Source: Glycocaulis abyssi
GTDB taxonomy: Bacteria; Pseudomonadota; Alphaproteobacteria; Caulobacterales; Maricaulaceae
Length of the DNA stretch: 64,000 nt
Assembly (NCBI RefSeq): GCF_041429775.1
Contig: NZ_CP163421.1
Location: 1,116,001 to 1,180,000 of the forward strand
Direction: 5' to 3'
Shown: positions 18,767 to 27,882 of the stretch, piece by piece
Numbering within the stretch: the stretch's first letter is position 1
How the letters are laid out: every line of letters begins with the position of its first letter
Notes under the pieces: generated by a model
Databases searched by the model: none
What the model was told of the DNA's origin: nothing
The model's input: the letters and a program-made list of their open reading frames with translations, nothing else
Program-made: the position numbers and the translations under genes

Positions 18767-19570
18767 CCATCAGGCACCTTCCGCTGGACCTGCCGCCGCG
18801 CCCGCCCCCCGGGCGACTCACCGCGTTCCGGCGCCCTGCACTTCCCGCACCCTGCCCTTTCCAGACACGCCATCCCACCGGCATCTCCCCTTCCCCGACC
18901 CGCCCCTCAACTCATCATGTTAATACATTGCGACGCGCTATCCGGCATGTCGGGTTGAGTTCGCGGACGAGGGTCTGCGGGCGGGCCTCCGTCTGCCCCA
19001 TGAAAGGCGGCTTCCATGGCGAGCTGTTCCTGAAGAACAGGATGGGTCTCCCGTCAGGGCGGGAGACCTAAGGTATTGATGCATTTTCAAAGGTTCTGCC
19101 AGTATTGCCGTGGAAATCTCTGCCTCAGCTGCCCTGCCCCGCCTGTCCCCGTTTTGACGGGCAATGGGGGCAGCCTTCCCTGTTTGCCTCCGCGCTGCCC
19201 TTCCCTGCCTCACCTAGATTGCCACCGTATTAGCACATTGATACGTCGGTCTAACGCGCAGGAATGGAATGCCGTCGCGGGCGAGGGCAGCAGTAGCCAG
19301 AAAAAGGGAGACGGGGCCCTGGGCGACCCTTCGAGCCAGCCGGACTGACGGCAAGCGGTGAAGCAATAATATGCACGAAGCCAAGCGCCTGAATCCGTTG
19401 CCTGCCCCGCTCCGGTGCCCTTAGCCTTTCCGCCCGCACTTTCGTTATCGTGTTAACACATTGATATGAATGGCATAGCGCGGGACGGGGCGCTGGCTCC
19501 ACCGCGACTGGCAAGACACAGGTCGATATCCGCAATAAGCTCTCCTCAAGGGAGATTTGTGGGGCAGGCG

Positions 19571-20542
19571 ATGACAGAAAATGTACCGGCCAGCAGCGGC
19601 GACTGGTGGAAACGCCCTTGGGTGGCTGTGACCGTCGTTTCAGCGCTTATCTGCATAGCGGCCGTGACCAGTGCGATCACGGCGTACTACGCGGAGAGCC
19701 GCCAGCAAGCTGACCGGGCAGCAGATCAATACCGGGCTTATGCGGAGCGTGTTGTCGCCTGCGACGGCATCGAGTCTCGCGCGGAGCATTACGCCTGTCT
19801 GGTAGAGGCCGTGCAAACGGAACAGCAACGCCTCTACGCGGCAACCAATCTGCGCGCCCAGCAAGACATGTCGACGTGGAGTTTCGCCACACTGTGGATC
19901 AGCCTTGGCCTTCTGATCGTTACGGGTGTGGGTGTTACTTACGTGGCGCTGACACTGGATCAAACCAGGCGCGCCACCAAGGCGGCGGTAAAAGCTGCCG
20001 AAGCAGCGGAGAATACGGTGCTGGAGACCCGGCGCATCGGAGAGGCGCAGGTGCGGGCTTATATCACTGTGAGACACACCAACTCGTTCTCGAAAATAGA
20101 ATCCAATAAAAAACATGTGCTTGTGAAAGAAATTATAAATACGGGATCAACCCCTGCGTATAATGTATCATATGCTGCGTCACTATTTGTCGCAGACGAC
20201 CACTTTTTTCCTGATGAAAATTTCTGGCCCGAACATGATTTCAATTTACACGGCCAAAAAGCATATATAGCCAATGGATCACCGTCATTCGTCGTAGGCG
20301 ATATATTTCTCGAACACAAAATAGCCATGAACATTTATGCAGGGCACTCATCAATTTTTGCTGCATGCAAAATAGAATACTTCGACGCATTTAACCGTTG
20401 TCACACAGCAAACATAATATCAAAGCTTCTTTTTGTCCCGACTGATGAGAAAGATAGCGATGGAAATCCGGTTGTCGAACCAAGAATGGCAGCTCTTCCG
20501 GGTGCCAATACCTACAGCATAGATGTGGACAGCGGCGGCTGA
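19571..20542 (+). CDS. Membrane-anchored protein of unknown function, composition shift inside the gene
   Basis: A 323-residue protein from the ATG at 19571; an in-frame ATG at 19466 abuts the last palindrome copy but the extra residues look non-coding. Two membrane segments (about residues 15-35, WVAVTVVSALICIAAVTSAI, and 100-122, FATLWISLGLLIVTGVGVTYV) flank a charged loop, followed by a helix (TRRATKAAVKAAEAAE) and the block RIGEAQVRAYITV. The following about 130 residues form a likely beta-rich domain. Up to about 20,080 the DNA has normal GC, whereas 20,100-20,220 is only about 35-38% G+C by hand count. I do not recognise a function. Confidence 0.7.
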   Translation: MTENVPASSGDWWKRPWVAVTVVSALICIAAVTSAITAYYAESRQQADRAADQYRAYAERVVACDGIESRAEHYACLVEAVQTEQQRLYAATNLRAQQDMSTWSFATLWISLGLLIVTGVGVTYVALTLDQTRRATKAAVKAAEAAENTVLETRRIGEAQVRAYITVRHTNSFSKIESNKKHVLVKEIINTGSTPAYNVSYAASLFVADDHFFPDENFWPEHDFNLHGQKAYIANGSPSFVVGDIFLEHKIAMNIYAGHSSIFAACKIEYFDAFNRCHTANIISKLLFVPTDEKDSDGNPVVEPRMAALPGANTYSIDVDSGG

Positions 20543-20642
20543 TATCTGCTCGTCACCATGGAGACGCCTGCGCTCACCCCCGGCCCGGCTCTTGCTTACT
20601 CCTTACCCAAAGCCCGCAAGGGCCCAAGAGGGATGTGCCGTG

Positions 20643-21140
20643 ATGAAACAGGTTCTGGCTGCTTTCGCCATGAGTATCGCGTTTTCTGTGCCCGCACTCG
20701 CGCAGAATGCCGGCGAGATTGCGCGCGTGCAGGCGGGCGCTTCGTGCACCGGGTGCAATCTGTTCCAGGCGGATCTGGCCTATCGCAACCTGCCGGGCGT
20801 GGACCTCTCTGGCTCGCGCCTGCGCCAGAGCGATCTGTCGCTCTCCACCATGAACAATGCCCGGCTGGCGCAGACCGATCTGTCCATCGCCAATCTGTTT
20901 GGCGGCCGGTTTACAGGGGTCAGCTTTGCCGGGGCCAATCTGGAGCGCGCCACTCTGGTGGGCGGCTATTTTGGCGGCGCGGATTTTTCCGGCGCCAACC
21001 TCACCGGCGCCAATATTTCCGGCGCGGAGATGGAGCGCGCGCGGGGCCTGACGCAAAGCCAGCTGAACGCCGCCTGCGGCGATGCATCGACGCGCCTGCC
21101 TGCGGGCCTTCGTGTGCCGCCTTGCGCGTCAGGCCGCTAG
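20643..21140 (+). CDS. Secreted pentapeptide-repeat protein
   Basis: 165 residues. A signal peptide (MKQVLAAFAMSIAFSVPALAQ) is followed by a CxxC pair in ASCTGCNLFQADL, then about 15 pentapeptide repeats of the A(D/N)Lxx type (for example VDLSGSRLRQSDLSL, ANLERATL, ANLTGANISGAEM) forming a right-handed beta-helix. The tail GLTQSQLNAACGDASTRLP has further cysteines. AGAGGGA lies about 10 nt before the ATG. The next gene has the same layout, so the two are paralogues. Function unknown; the fold is a protein-binding scaffold in other families. Confidence 0.85.
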   Translation: MKQVLAAFAMSIAFSVPALAQNAGEIARVQAGASCTGCNLFQADLAYRNLPGVDLSGSRLRQSDLSLSTMNNARLAQTDLSIANLFGGRFTGVSFAGANLERATLVGGYFGGADFSGANLTGANISGAEMERARGLTQSQLNAACGDASTRLPAGLRVPPCASGR

Positions 21141-21201
21141 ACATTTCCCATTACTGCAATTTAAGTCGCTCTTGCCTGCGCCGGGGAGTAGGGAAAAGGG
21201 C

Positions 21202-22374
21202 ATGAAATTGCGCAATCTTGCCATTGCTGCGCTTATTCCGCTGACGGCGCTGACCGCGCCGCTCGCTGCGGCGGGCGATCTGGCGGAAAACGCGCAAGCC
21301 ACGCGCACCGAGCGCGACGCGGACCCGCAGCGCCGCCTGGTGATTGGCGGCGAGTGCGCCTCATGCGATTTCAGCGGCTCCAACCTGGCCGGCGCCCATC
21401 TTTATCGCGGCAATTTCGCCAACGCCGATTTTTCCGGCGCGCAATTGCTCGGCGCGCGCTTTGCCAATATGCGCCTTGATGGCGCGGATTTCGCCGATGC
21501 GTCCATGCGCGAGGTGCGCCTGTCGAACGTGACGATGAACGGCGCCAGCCTGGTAGACGCCAACATGACCGATATGCGCGCCCATCAGGTCATGCTGCAG
21601 GGCGCCAATGCCAGCGATGTGCAGATGAACGGGGCGAGCCTGGTGCAGGTCAGCCTGCAAGGGGCCAATCTGCGCGATGCCGACTTCAGCGCGGCCACGA
21701 TACGCTCCGGCGATATGCGCGGCGCCAGCCTGCAGGATGCGCGCCTGACCAATGTGGTGATGCAGCACATCATCATGCACCAGGCAAATCTGCGCGGCGC
21801 CGCGATGGAAGGCGCCTTCCTCGATCATGTGGACCTGACCGGGGCGACGTTGCGCGGCGCCAATCTTACCGGCGCGCGCTTCCGCGCGGTCAACCTGACC
21901 GGCGTGGACCTGTCACGCACGCTGGGGCTGACTGCGCAATTGCTGGAAAAGGCGTGCGGTGACGAAACCACGCGCCTGCCTGAAGACATGAATATTACGC
22001 TGGCGGCGTGTGACAACGAAATCCCCGGCGCCCGTCCGGTCGATGAGCGCGCCTTTATCGCCGAGGCCGAGGCGCGCCGTCTGGCACAGCTGGAAGCCGC
22101 CCAGGAAGCCTTCGCCGATGCGCTGGCCAGCGTGCAGTCGCGCGCCATGGCCTCTGGCGGGCTTGAGCGTGAGGCGATGGAGACAGCGCGTGAAGCCTTG
22201 CGCGAAGCCGCCCGTGCGCAGGCAGAGCTGGCCCGCGCACGCGCGCATTCGGGCTGGCAGTTCGACATGCGGCGCTCCGAGCTGGGCGAGCCCATGCAGT
22301 TCTGGCTGGACGGCGCGACACCGCCCCAGCCGCCCACGCCCCCTGCCCGCGCGGACCGGCCCGACCGGCGGTAG
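21202..22374 (+). CDS. Secreted pentapeptide-repeat protein, larger paralogue
   Basis: 390 residues from the ATG at 21202 (AAAAGGG upstream). Signal peptide MKLRNLAIAALIPLTALTAP, then a CxxC pair in GGECASCDFSGSNL, then roughly 35 pentapeptide repeats (residues about 55-240) ending with GLTAQLLEKACGDETTRLP, the same closing motif as the upstream paralogue. After that comes an Ala/Glu/Arg-rich helical segment (about 285-345) and a Pro-rich tail. Its stop codon directly abuts the aspS stop on the other strand. Confidence 0.85.
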   Translation: MKLRNLAIAALIPLTALTAPLAAAGDLAENAQATRTERDADPQRRLVIGGECASCDFSGSNLAGAHLYRGNFANADFSGAQLLGARFANMRLDGADFADASMREVRLSNVTMNGASLVDANMTDMRAHQVMLQGANASDVQMNGASLVQVSLQGANLRDADFSAATIRSGDMRGASLQDARLTNVVMQHIIMHQANLRGAAMEGAFLDHVDLTGATLRGANLTGARFRAVNLTGVDLSRTLGLTAQLLEKACGDETTRLPEDMNITLAACDNEIPGARPVDERAFIAEAEARRLAQLEAAQEAFADALASVQSRAMASGGLEREAMETAREALREAARAQAELARARAHSGWQFDMRRSELGEPMQFWLDGATPPQPPTPPARADRPDRR

Positions 22375-24201
22375 CTACCCCTTCTTCGCCTCAGGCAGCA
22401 CGGTGCGCAGGTGCAGCTCGCGCAGCTGGCGCGCTTCCGGGTAGGCCGGCGCGTTCATCATCAGATCGCGGGCCTGCTGGTCTTTGGGGAACATCACGAT
22501 CTCGCGCAGGTTTTCGACGCCCGCCAGCAGCATGACGATCCGGTCCACGCCCGGCGCGATACCGCCATGTGGCGGCGCGCCATAGCGGAAGGCGTTCAGC
22601 ATGCCGCCAAAGGCTTCCTCGACCACTTCAGGGCCATAGCCTGCATATTCGAAGGCCTTGAGCATCACATCGGGGCGGTGGTTACGGATCGCGCCGGAGG
22701 AGAGCTCCACCCCGTTGCAGACGATGTCATACTGCCAGGCTTTCAGGCCCAGCAGCGTGTCGGAATCGCCCTTGTCCAGCGCCATGAAGGTCTCGGCGTC
22801 CATTTGCGGCATGGAGAACGGGTTGTGGGAGAAGTCGATTTTCTTCTCGTCCTCATTCCACTCATACATCGGGAAATCGACGATCCAGCAGAATTTGAAG
22901 ACATTCTTCTCGCACAGATCGAGCTCGCGCCCGACAATGTCGCGCGCGCGGCCGGCAAAGGCGTACATGTCCTTCGGGACTCCCGCGACGAAGAAGACGG
23001 CGTCACCCGCTTTCAGACCCAGCTGGTTGCGGATGGCGTCTGTGCGCTCCGGCCCGATATTCTTGGCGATGGGGCCAGCGCCTTCCAGCGCCCCGCCCTC
23101 TTCACGCCAGAAGATATAGCCAAGGCCGGGCTGGCCTTCTTTTTGCGCCCAGCTGTTCATCCGGTCGCAGAATGCGCGTGATCCACCGGTAGGCGCGGGG
23201 ATGGCCCATACCTCGACGGCGGGATTCTTCTCGATCATGCCGGCAAACACCTTGAAGCCCGAACCGGCAAAGTGCTCGGTGACGGCCTGCATTTTCAGCG
23301 GGTTGCGCAGATCGGGCTTGTCGGAGCCATAGGTGCGGATCGCCTCGGCATAGGGGATGCGCGGGAATGCGTCATCGCTCACTTCGCGGCCATCGGCGAA
23401 CTCACGGAAAAGGCCGGCCAGCACCGGCTCGATCACGCCGAACACGTCTTCCTGGTCCACAAAGCTCATTTCCATGTCGAGCTGGTAGAATTCGCCCGGC
23501 GCCCGGTCGGCGCGCGCATCCTCGTCGCGGAAGCAGGGCGCGATCTGGAAATACCGGTCAAAGCCGGAGACCATGATGAGCTGCTTGAACTGCTGCGGGG
23601 CCTGCGGCAGGGCGTAGAACTTGCCCGGATGGATGCGCGAGGGCACCAGATAGTCGCGCGCGCCTTCGGGGGACGAGGCGGTCAGGATCGGCGTCTGATA
23701 CTCGACGAAATTCTGCTCGATCATGCGGCGGCGGATGGAGTCGATGATTTTCGAACGCAGCACGATGCGCTTGTGCAAGCTCTCGCGGCGCAGATCGATA
23801 TAGCGGTGCTTCAGGCGCACTTCCTCGGCCCAGTCCGGCTCGCCGAACACGGCCAGCGGCAGCTCTTCGGCCTCGGACTGGACGGTCAGCCCCTCAACGC
23901 GCAGCTCCACCTCGCCAGTGGGCAGATTTTTGTTCACCGTGTCTTCGCTGCGCGCGACGACCTTGCCGGTCAGCGTGACAACGCTCTCCACGCGCAGACG
24001 CTCAAGGCGCGCAAAATGCTCTGAATCCGGCTCCAGCACGCACTGGGTAAGGCCGTAATGATCGCGCAGGTCGATGAAGAGCAGGCCGCCATGATCGCGC
24101 TTTCTGTGCACCCAGCCGGAGATGGTGACATCATTACCAACATGATCTTTGCGCAGCTCGCCGCAGGTATGGGTGCGCCAATGGGTCTTGGTAACGGACA
24201 T
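22375..24201 (-). CDS. aspS: Aspartyl-tRNA synthetase
   Basis: Charges tRNA-Asp. 608 residues, the bacterial long form with an N-terminal OB-fold anticodon-binding domain ([22 protein letters not shown]), class II catalytic core and the inserted GAD domain. Motif 2 reads [15 protein letters not shown] and motif 3 [16 protein letters not shown]. The two stop codons of aspS and the pentapeptide gene touch with no gap, so transcripts converge. Confidence 0.97.
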   Translation of the reverse strand: MSVTKTHWRTHTCGELRKDHVGNDVTISGWVHRKRDHGGLLFIDLRDHYGLTQCVLEPDSEHFARLERLRVESVVTLTGKVVARSEDTVNKNLPTGEVELRVEGLTVQSEAEELPLAVFGEPDWAEEVRLKHRYIDLRRESLHKRIVLRSKIIDSIRRRMIEQNFVEYQTPILTASSPEGARDYLVPSRIHPGKFYALPQAPQQFKQLIMVSGFDRYFQIAPCFRDEDARADRAPGEFYQLDMEMSFVDQEDVFGVIEPVLAGLFREFADGREVSDDAFPRIPYAEAIRTYGSDKPDLRNPLKMQAVTEHFAGSGFKVFAGMIEKNPAVEVWAIPAPTGGSRAFCDRMNSWAQKEGQPGLGYIFWREEGGALEGAGPIAKNIGPERTDAIRNQLGLKAGDAVFFVAGVPKDMYAFAGRARDIVGRELDLCEKNVFKFCWIVDFPMYEWNEDEKKIDFSHNPFSMPQMDAETFMALDKGDSDTLLGLKAWQYDIVCNGVELSSGAIRNHRPDVMLKAFEYAGYGPEVVEEAFGGMLNAFRYGAPPHGGIAPGVDRIVMLLAGVENLREIVMFPKDQQARDLMMNAPAYPEARQLRELHLRTVLPEAKKG

Positions 24202-24469
24202 GGGTCAGGGCTCTTTGAAACTGAGGTGGAAACGGGCCGGACAGGACGGAGAGAAACCCGCCCATAAATCAGGGGTCGAAATCAGCGCGGAAAAGGCATC
24301 GCCACGCCGCCAATGTCAAGGCGGGGACGCGGTTTGCAGGGTTGTGCGCGGCCAGACTCATTCGTAATCTTGGGTGGACGCCAAACTTTGGCCGGGAAAA
24401 GCTGGATCAATGCCTGCTGGCGTATTATCTTTGTTGCAGAAATCGTATTGAGAGTCGGAACGTTCAGAC

Positions 24470-24709
24470 ATGTCGAACAGAACCATCAGCCGCAAAGGCC
24501 AGCATGTTGTTCCGAGCCAGTCGGGCTGGAGCGTCAGGAAAGCTGGCGCAGCACGAGCCTCAAGTGTTCACGCGACACAGGAGGCCGCCATCGCGGCGGC
24601 CACCAAGATAGCCAAAAACCAGGGCACAGAACTCTATATCCACGGTCGCAATGGACTGATCCGGGAGCGGAATTCCTTCCGCAACGAACCGCGTCCTCCG
24701 AAGGCCTAA
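24470..24709 (+). CDS. DUF2188 family protein
   Basis: 79 residues: QHVVPSQSGWSVRKAGAARA, then TQEAAIAAATKIAKNQG, ELYIHGRNGLIRERNSF. This matches DUF2188, a small alpha/beta fold of unknown role often found near stress, mobile or restriction genes. There is no obvious Shine-Dalgarno sequence. The next gene starts 3 bp after the stop on the same strand, so the two are almost certainly co-translated. Confidence 0.85.
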   Translation: MSNRTISRKGQHVVPSQSGWSVRKAGAARASSVHATQEAAIAAATKIAKNQGTELYIHGRNGLIRERNSFRNEPRPPKA

Positions 24710-24712
24710 GGC

Positions 24713-25351
24713 TTGCCGGTCCCGTTCGAGCGGTCGGTTTTCCTTAATTTCCCGTTCGATGGCGATTACGCGCCGATACTCCAGTCTATCGCGTTCTGTG
24801 TAATTGATCTCGGCTTCCATGTCCGGATCGCTCCGGAGAATGCTGACGGAGCAGCCGCGCGTCTGGACCGGATTCTGGAGCTGATCAGATCGTCGAAATT
24901 CGGGATCCATGATCTGAGCCGCTGCAAATCCAGCGAAGCGGACGAATACTACCGCATGAATATGCCGTTCGAGCTTGGCATTGACCATGGATGCCGGAAA
25001 TTCGGCGGTCAGGCGCTGGCGGAGAAATCGATCCTGATATTGGAAAGCAACAAGTTCGACTATCAAAAGGGCCTGTCAGACATCGCGGGCTGGGACATCC
25101 ATTCCCACGGAATGGACTATGTCGAAGCGGTTCGGCATGTTCGCGACTGGCTGGTCCATCATGCAGGCGCCGACAGCATCGGGACCGAACGGGTACTGGG
25201 CGACTACGCAACGTTCCGGGGATGGCACTTTGAGCGTGAAATAACCAACGGCGCGTCCGAGCGCGACATTGAGCTATACGCCCCCATAAATGTCATCAGG
25301 GCCATGCAAGACTGGTACGCGGCCGGAAAACCCGACGAATTTTCAGCGTAA
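24713..25351 (+). CDS. TIR/deoxyribosyltransferase-like nucleotide-binding protein (TTG start)
   Basis: 212 residues from a TTG at 24713. The opening VFLNFPFDGDYAPILQSIAF and the block IHDLSRCKSS...RMNMPFELGID are conserved in a family of uncharacterised bacterial proteins whose fold I expect to be TIR- or nucleoside-deoxyribosyltransferase-like; the Glu of MPFELG would sit where those enzymes hold a catalytic glutamate. The C-terminal part (from about 125) is helical with a conserved-looking YVEAVRHVRDWLV. Stops 9 bp inside the convergent flavin monooxygenase gene. The fold assignment is inference. Confidence 0.6.
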   Translation: MPVPFERSVFLNFPFDGDYAPILQSIAFCVIDLGFHVRIAPENADGAAARLDRILELIRSSKFGIHDLSRCKSSEADEYYRMNMPFELGIDHGCRKFGGQALAEKSILILESNKFDYQKGLSDIAGWDIHSHGMDYVEAVRHVRDWLVHHAGADSIGTERVLGDYATFRGWHFEREITNGASERDIELYAPINVIRAMQDWYAAGKPDEFSA

Positions 25352-26545
25352 CCCCAACCGCCCCAGCGGCCCTCCGACCAGCCCGCTGACCAGAGCCGCC
25401 TGTATGCCCGGTGCGGGCCAGACCTTGGAGACAGGGCCGACCAGCCGGTCGCGCAGGAAGGGGATGAAGCGGCTGTCAGACTGGTAGACCGGGGTGAAGA
25501 AGGCCGTCAGCACCTGATAGAGCCACACATGGAAGCGGCGATAGGCAATCGCACGGGCGATGGCGCCCGGAACATCCGAACCCTCGCGGAAAGCCAGCGC
25601 CAGCGCATACGCATCGAGCAGCGCCATGTTCGCCCCCTGCCCCAGCTGGGGGCTGGCCGAGTGCCAGGCATCGCCGATATGGATCAACCCCGGCTCGCCG
25701 GGTTTTTTCAGCGTGCGATGCGCATAACGGGCAAAGACGAGCTGACCCGGATCACTGATCTGCTCCAGCAGCGGCTCCACGGCGGGCCAGACGGTGCGCA
25801 CTTGCGCTTTCCACGCCTCGAGGCCCGCTTCACGCCACTCAGGCACATCCGCGCCTTTGATGGACCAGAAGAGCGCCGCCTTGGCCTTTGCATCATGCGG
25901 CGCGGTGCCGATGGGCAGGACGCCCGCCATGATGGAGGCGGCGCGGTATCTCTGCTCCAGCGCGTGGGGGTTCAGCTCGGACGCATCCGGCCAGTCAAGG
26001 CTCGCCCAGAGCGCGCCGTATTCCAGCTCCTTGCCGGTGGGCGGGGCCAAAGGCGTGCGCGTGCCAAGCGCATCGACAATCAGGTCAAACGGACCCTCGC
26101 GGCGTCCATCCGCCATGACCAGCGCGCGCTGGCCGTTCGCCCCCAGCTCGCTGCCCGTAATCTCGGCGGAGGTATGGACCGGAATGGCTTCGGCCAGCAC
26201 GGCATCATAAAGGATCGCAAACAGCGCCGCGCGGTGAATGCCCAGACCCACCCGCAAGGGCTTGCCAAGCGCGCGATAGCGCACGTCCAGCACTGTCGCG
26301 CCAGAGCGCACCGCCTTGCCGAGAAGCCGCTCCACGCAGGCCGCATGGGCCTTCAGTGCCGTATCGAGCCCCAGCCTTTCGAGCACGGCCAGCCCCGTCG
26401 GCTGGATCAGCAGGCCTGAACCAATCGGTCGCGGCGTCTCGAAGCGCTCATAGAGCGCCACGCGGTGGCCATCGCGGTGCAGCAGCAGCGCAGCGGCAAG
26501 CCCGGCCGGGCCACACCCTGCAATGGCAATCTCCAGTGGCCGCAT
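25343..26545 (-). CDS. FAD-dependent monooxygenase (aromatic-ring hydroxylase type)
   Basis: 400 residues with the N-terminal dinucleotide fold EIAIAGCGPAGLAAALLLHRDGH, an acidic strand end (YERF), the mid DG-type motif region LIVDALGTRTPL and the second FAD motif IHIGDAWHSASPQLGQGANMALLDAYAL. This is the group A flavoprotein hydroxylase family (UbiH, salicylate and kynurenine hydroxylases). No ubiquinone or aromatic pathway genes are adjacent, so substrate is open. It is followed after 2 bp in the gene order by the M20 hydrolase on the same strand, suggesting co-transcription. Confidence 0.85.
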   Translation of the reverse strand: MRPLEIAIAGCGPAGLAAALLLHRDGHRVALYERFETPRPIGSGLLIQPTGLAVLERLGLDTALKAHAACVERLLGKAVRSGATVLDVRYRALGKPLRVGLGIHRAALFAILYDAVLAEAIPVHTSAEITGSELGANGQRALVMADGRREGPFDLIVDALGTRTPLAPPTGKELEYGALWASLDWPDASELNPHALEQRYRAASIMAGVLPIGTAPHDAKAKAALFWSIKGADVPEWREAGLEAWKAQVRTVWPAVEPLLEQISDPGQLVFARYAHRTLKKPGEPGLIHIGDAWHSASPQLGQGANMALLDAYALALAFREGSDVPGAIARAIAYRRFHVWLYQVLTAFFTPVYQSDSRFIPFLRDRLVGPVSKVWPAPGIQAALVSGLVGGPLGRLGLR

Positions 26546-26547
26546 AG

Positions 26548-27882
26548 TTACTGCGCCGCGCCCGGAACCCCGTTCTCGAACAGGTCGAGCGCGATGAGTG
26601 TCATGCCTTCGGCGGCCATCGTCACCGCGCTCTGCGCATCGGGATAGTAGAAGGGCGAATGGTTGGCGGGCGGGGTTTCGCCTGCTGCCTCAGCCGCGTC
26701 CCACACGCTTTGCGGCGAGCCGCCCACCCAGAACATGAAGATCGGCACATCATGCTCTGTGCGGCCATAGCGGGAGAAATCCTCGCCGCCGGTCACGGGG
26801 CTGGCGGTGTCCACCGCATCGCCAAAGCGCCGGGTCAGCACCGCGCCTGCCCGGTCGGACAGGGCCGGGTCGTTGTAGAGCGCGGGCGTGTAGACCTCGT
26901 CCATCTCCATCACCGGCATCAGTTCCTCAGGCAGGCCCGCCGCCATCGCCGTGCCGCGCGCAATGCGCTCAATGCCGGTGAGCAGGCGCTCGCGCACCTC
27001 GTCCGTGTAGGAACGCACGGTGATCTGCAGATGGGCTTCATCGGAGATGATGTTGTGCTTGGTGCCGGCATTGAACGCGCCGACCGTCACCACGCCGGTA
27101 TCAAAGGGTGAAAGTTCGCGGCTGACCAGCGTTTGCAGCGCCAGCACGATCTGCGAGCCGATCACCACCGGATCGCGCCCCAGATGCGGCGAGGCACCAT
27201 GGGCGCCAATGCCGCGAATGTGCAGGTCCACCGTGTCCACATTGGCCATGGCAAAGCCCGGCGCATAGCGTATCTGCCCGGCGGGCACATAGCCCCAGGT
27301 ATGGTGGGAAATCACCGCGTCCGGCACCGGAAACCGCTCATAGAGCCCTTCCTCCAGCATGGCATAGGCGCCAAGCCCCACCTCTTCTGCCGGCTGGCCG
27401 ATCAGCACCAGCGTGCCCGACCACGCCTCGCGATTGTTTGACATCCAGCGCGCCGCCCCGACCAAGGCGGTCATGTGCGTATCGTGGGCGCAGGCATGCA
27501 TGACCGGAAACTCATTGCCCATCCGGTCCTCAGCGATAACGGTGGAGGCGTATTCCAGCGGCGTCTGCTCACGCACGGGCAGGCCGTCCATGTCCGCGCG
27601 CATCAGCACGACCGGGCCTTCCCCGTTCTCCATTACCGCGACAATGCCGGTACGCCCGACATTTTCCGTCACCTCATACCCGGCATCGCGCAGCTCAGCA
27701 GCGAGGCGCGCAGCGGTTTCGAACTCCATGAAGGAGAGCTCCGGATTGGCGTGGAAATGCTCATAGAGCGGGCGCAGATGCGCATCCCAGTCCGACTGCA
27801 GCGCGGACGACAATGCCTCTTGTGCCTGGACTGGCAGGGCGAGCGAGACCGCCAGGGCGGCAGCAGAAACAAGCGTGCGCAT
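26548..27882 (-). CDS. Exported M20-family amidohydrolase
   Basis: 444 residues from the ATG at 27882, with signal peptide MRTLVSAAALAVSLALPVQAQ. The metal-binding cysteine/histidine segment HACAHDTHM, the GQPAEE acidic motif, ISHHTWG and the C-terminal GGEDFSRYG place it in the M20D amidohydrolase/carboxypeptidase group (hippurate hydrolase, IAA-amino-acid hydrolase and similar). Export to the periplasm suggests a role in peptide or N-acyl amino-acid scavenging. The flavin monooxygenase gene starts just 2 bp past its stop. Confidence 0.88.
   Translation of the reverse strand: MRTLVSAAALAVSLALPVQAQEALSSALQSDWDAHLRPLYEHFHANPELSFMEFETAARLAAELRDAGYEVTENVGRTGIVAVMENGEGPVVLMRADMDGLPVREQTPLEYASTVIAEDRMGNEFPVMHACAHDTHMTALVGAARWMSNNREAWSGTLVLIGQPAEEVGLGAYAMLEEGLYERFPVPDAVISHHTWGYVPAGQIRYAPGFAMANVDTVDLHIRGIGAHGASPHLGRDPVVIGSQIVLALQTLVSRELSPFDTGVVTVGAFNAGTKHNIISDEAHLQITVRSYTDEVRERLLTGIERIARGTAMAAGLPEELMPVMEMDEVYTPALYNDPALSDRAGAVLTRRFGDAVDTASPVTGGEDFSRYGRTEHDVPIFMFWVGGSPQSVWDAAEAAGETPPANHSPFYYPDAQSAVTMAAEGMTLIALDLFENGVPGAAQ

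Larger units (their letters stand above)
16835..19466. repeat. 2.6 kb non-coding array with seven palindromic motif copies
   Basis: No credible gene lies here. Seven copies of an imperfect palindrome, consensus ATCGTrTTAAyACrwTG, usually extended by ATA, occur at 17146-17163, 17408-17428, 17917-17934, 18439-18459, 18913-18930, 19223-19243 and 19446-19466 (spacings about 220-520 bp). The 17917 copy is a near-perfect 18 bp palindrome. Each copy follows a C/T-rich stretch. After the copies at 17408, 17917 and 18439 comes a G/A-rich stretch with a shared block such as GGATCAGAGACTGCGGGAGG (17969-17988), so the strand composition flips at the motif. Family A and C repeats are embedded between copies. 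Function unknown; operators of the adjacent yerC are one guess. Confidence 0.75.

Noticed and set aside
17146-19466. Reading the seven-motif array as a CRISPR or as ParB parS sites
   Set aside because: Spacing (220-520 bp) is far too large and irregular for CRISPR, no cas genes are present, and the motif is unlike the TGTTTCACGTGAAACA-type parS.
16835-19466. Array as a chromosomal replication origin
   Set aside because: Not AT-rich, no DnaA-box cluster noticed, and no dnaA, hemE or parAB genes nearby.
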